Of a DNA stretch of 14,827 bases, positions 14,214-14,827 are shown piece by piece; within the stretch, counting starts at the first letter, position 1; the number at the start of each line of letters is the position of its first letter. The DNA is from an uncultured Pseudomonadota bacterium. GTDB taxonomy: Bacteria; Pseudomonadota; Gammaproteobacteria; Burkholderiales; Eutrophovitaceae. The notes beneath the pieces were generated by a model. That model worked only from the letters and a program-made list of their open reading frames with translations, was not told where the DNA came from and made no database searches. The translations under genes and the position numbers were made by a program. The stretch is from NCBI GenBank assembly GCA_937983055.1, contig CALJLA010000268.1, forward strand, positions 1-14,827, given 5' to 3'.

Positions 14214-14238
14214 GGGCTGCGAATGGTGGGCGCAGCCC
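14214..14238 (+). other. Leader hairpin A, perfect 8-bp stem
   Basis: GGGCTGCG (14214-14221) and CGCAGCCC (14231-14238) pair exactly around a 9-nt loop. It is part of a series of stems between the AT-rich control zone and pilG. Confidence 0.45.
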
Positions 14239-14306
14239 GATCGGCATCGGTGCGGCTGCGCGGCGCGGAAGCGGTGCGTCGGTCTGCGCAATACCGATGA
14301 AGTCAG

Positions 14307-14346
14307 TCTCTGCCGCAAAACGGCGACACGACCGGCGCGGCAGAGA
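14307..14346 (+). other. Leader hairpin B, perfect 10-bp stem next to the ribosome binding site
   Basis: TCTCTGCCGC (14307-14316) and GCGGCAGAGA (14337-14346) are exact reverse complements with a 20-nt loop that can itself form CGG/CCG pairs. The stem ends 4 nt before the AGGGAG ribosome binding site (14351-14356), a placement suited to control of translation initiation. Confidence 0.5.
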
Positions 14347-14362
14347 TAAAAGGGAGCAACAC

Positions 14363-14563
14363 ATGAATCGACCAGTCCGCGTCGGCGGACTGCACGGGTC
14401 GGCCGTACCCACAGGGGCGCGGCCGCGATGCCCTCACCAGGCATCCAGGCGCGGAGACCGCTCCGCGCATTCCCATTTTTCCCGGCAACCGGTGCAGTCG
14501 CGCATCCGGCGCGCAGTCGCGCGCGCGGAAGCGGCCCGCATGCGGCCGCGGTCAGTAATGTGA
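14363..14563 (+). CDS. Small Arg-rich ORF (66 aa) coupled to pilG
   Basis: I do not recognise this protein. AGGGAG (14351-14356) sits 6 nt before the ATG, an excellent ribosome binding site, and the TGA stop (14561-14563) shares its A with the pilG ATG (TGATG). pilG itself lacks a clear ribosome binding site, which suggests ribosomes arrive through this ORF. The 66 residues include 15 Arg and only 2 acidic residues, 1 Cys, no hydrophobic segment and no signal peptide. Its codons coincide with several stable hairpins. It could be a leader peptide whose translation sets pilG expression, or a nucleic-acid-binding micro-protein. The unusual composition could also mean a chance frame in GC-rich leader RNA, so I hold this at moderate confidence. 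Confidence 0.45.
   Translation: MNRPVRVGGLHGSAVPTGARPRCPHQASRRGDRSAHSHFSRQPVQSRIRRAVARAEAARMRPRSVM
14373..14480 (+). other. Three consecutive hairpins and a T5 run inside the leader ORF (attenuator-like)
   Basis: Stem 1 is CAGTCCGC/GCGGACTG (14373-14392, 8 bp, 4-nt loop). Stem 2 is GATGCC/GGCATC (14427-14445, 6 bp, 7-nt loop). Stem 3 is GCGCGGAG/CTCCGCGC (14449-14468, 8 bp, 4-nt loop), followed 7 nt later by TTTTT (14476-14480). All stems are perfect. Stem 3 plus the T-run is terminator-like, although the T-run is further from the stem than in a classical intrinsic terminator. Confidence 0.4.
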
Positions 14564-14827
14564 TGACGGAAACCCTCGACAAGCAGACAACCCTGGCGGG
14601 CGTAAGAGTCCTCGTGATCGACGACTCGAACACCATCCGGCGCAGCGCCGAAACCTTTCTCAAGCAGGCACAGTGCGAAGTGATTCTGGCCGAGGATGGT
14701 TTCGACGCGCTGTCGAAGGTGGCCGACCACCGCCCGGACGTGATCTTTTGCGACGTGATGATGCCGCGGCTCGATGGCTACCAGACCTGTGCCCTGCTCA
14801 AGCAGAGCTCAGGCTTCGCGGACATCC
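14563..14827 (+). CDS. pilG: Response regulator PilG, twitching motility (3' partial)
   Basis: The first 88 residues of a single-domain CheY-like receiver. V18-I-D20-D21 forms the acidic Mg pocket and D64 in FCDVMMPRLDGYQTC is the phosphoacceptor. TIRRSAETFLK, AEDGFDAL and MMPRLDGYQTCALLK are close to the conserved PilG pattern and distinguish it from generic CheY proteins. PilG is phosphorylated by the ChpA histidine kinase of the Pil-Chp system and promotes type IV pilus extension in the cytoplasm near the pole. pilH, pilI, pilJ and chpA homologues would be expected just beyond the right edge. ATG 14563 overlaps the upstream ORF's stop; GTG 14560 is an in-frame alternative. The C-terminal part with the conserved Lys is cut off by the window end. 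Confidence 0.88.
   Translation, partial: MTETLDKQTTLAGVRVLVIDDSNTIRRSAETFLKQAQCEVILAEDGFDALSKVADHRPDVIFCDVMMPRLDGYQTCALLKQSSGFADI

Larger units (their letters stand above)
13555..14362. other. 808-bp region without a recognisable gene
   Basis: Three parts can be distinguished. Bases 13555-13880 are GC-rich with only short overlapping frames lacking domains, plus a 10-bp GC hairpin. Bases about 13900-14100 are clearly richer in A/T than their surroundings and hold a 29-bp palindrome and a LacI-type operator-like site, so this looks like a promoter/operator zone. Bases 14150-14362 are GC-rich again and contain several perfect stems before the ribosome binding site of the 66-aa ORF. The candidate -35/-10 pair TTGATT (14029-14034) and TATCTT (14052-14057), 17 bp apart, matches only 4 of 6 at each box. 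Confidence 0.6.

Noticed and set aside
14067..14663. Minus-strand 198-codon frame across the pilG leader
   Set aside because: It runs into the clear PilG coding sequence on the other strand and has no recognisable motif.
1..14827. CRISPR arrays, tRNA or rRNA genes, transposases, integrases, toxin-antitoxin or defence genes
   Set aside because: I looked for spaced direct repeats, cloverleaf-like segments and recognisable protein motifs on both strands and found none. The only arrays are the short tandem repeats at 1257-1412, whose periods are far too short for CRISPR.

Overview
The window is high-GC chromosomal DNA from a bacterium, most likely a gammaproteobacterium. Two genes support this. 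One is a glutamate-cysteine ligase of the gammaproteobacterial GshA type (521 aa, against about 518 in E. coli). The other is the start of a PilG-type twitching-motility response regulator at the right edge. Coding regions are densely packed with strong G/C wobble preference. I cannot name a genus. I recognise no tRNA, rRNA, CRISPR array, transposase, integrase or phage gene.

Layout, left to right. Bases 1-1223 hold the 3' part of a thiamine-pyrophosphate enzyme of the acetolactate-synthase superfamily. A 199-bp spacer follows that carries three unrelated short tandem repeats with periods of 8, 9 and 7 bp. Next is a split chromate-transporter pair (1423-2552) with a one-base overlap, then a UvrD-like superfamily I helicase (2737-4827). 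It converges on gshA (4886-6451, minus strand). From 6618 to 13554 everything reads rightward: a small protein with a Cys/His cluster and a possible 38-aa ORF coupled to it, an N-acyl-D-amino-acid-deacylase-like amidohydrolase, a glutathione S-transferase, an exported methionine sulfoxide reductase A, an FAD-dependent renalase-like oxidoreductase overlapping an SDR by 4 bp, and a second SDR whose active-site Tyr is Phe. The last kilobase (13555-14562) has no recognisable conventional gene. It contains a strong GC hairpin, an AT-richer stretch with a 29-bp near-perfect palindrome and a LacI-type operator-like site, and then a run of stable hairpins leading to pilG.

Functional reading. Several genes concern thiols and redox stress: GshA makes gamma-glutamylcysteine for glutathione, the GST would use glutathione, MsrA repairs oxidised methionine outside the cytoplasm, and FAD and NAD(P) oxidoreductases follow. 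This is a neighbourhood, not a demonstrated pathway.

The most unusual part is the region before pilG. A 66-aa Arg-rich ORF (14363-14563) has a strong ribosome binding site and ends in a TGATG overlap with the pilG start, which has no clear ribosome binding site of its own. The ORF and its upstream leader contain several perfect 6-10 bp stems, one followed by a T5 run. This could be a structured leader or attenuator controlling the Pil-Chp chemosensory operon. That is inference from sequence only. Second in interest is the 479-bp stretch 12347-12825 between the two SDR genes, which is open in frame with the downstream SDR yet holds strong hairpins and a 12-bp direct repeat.
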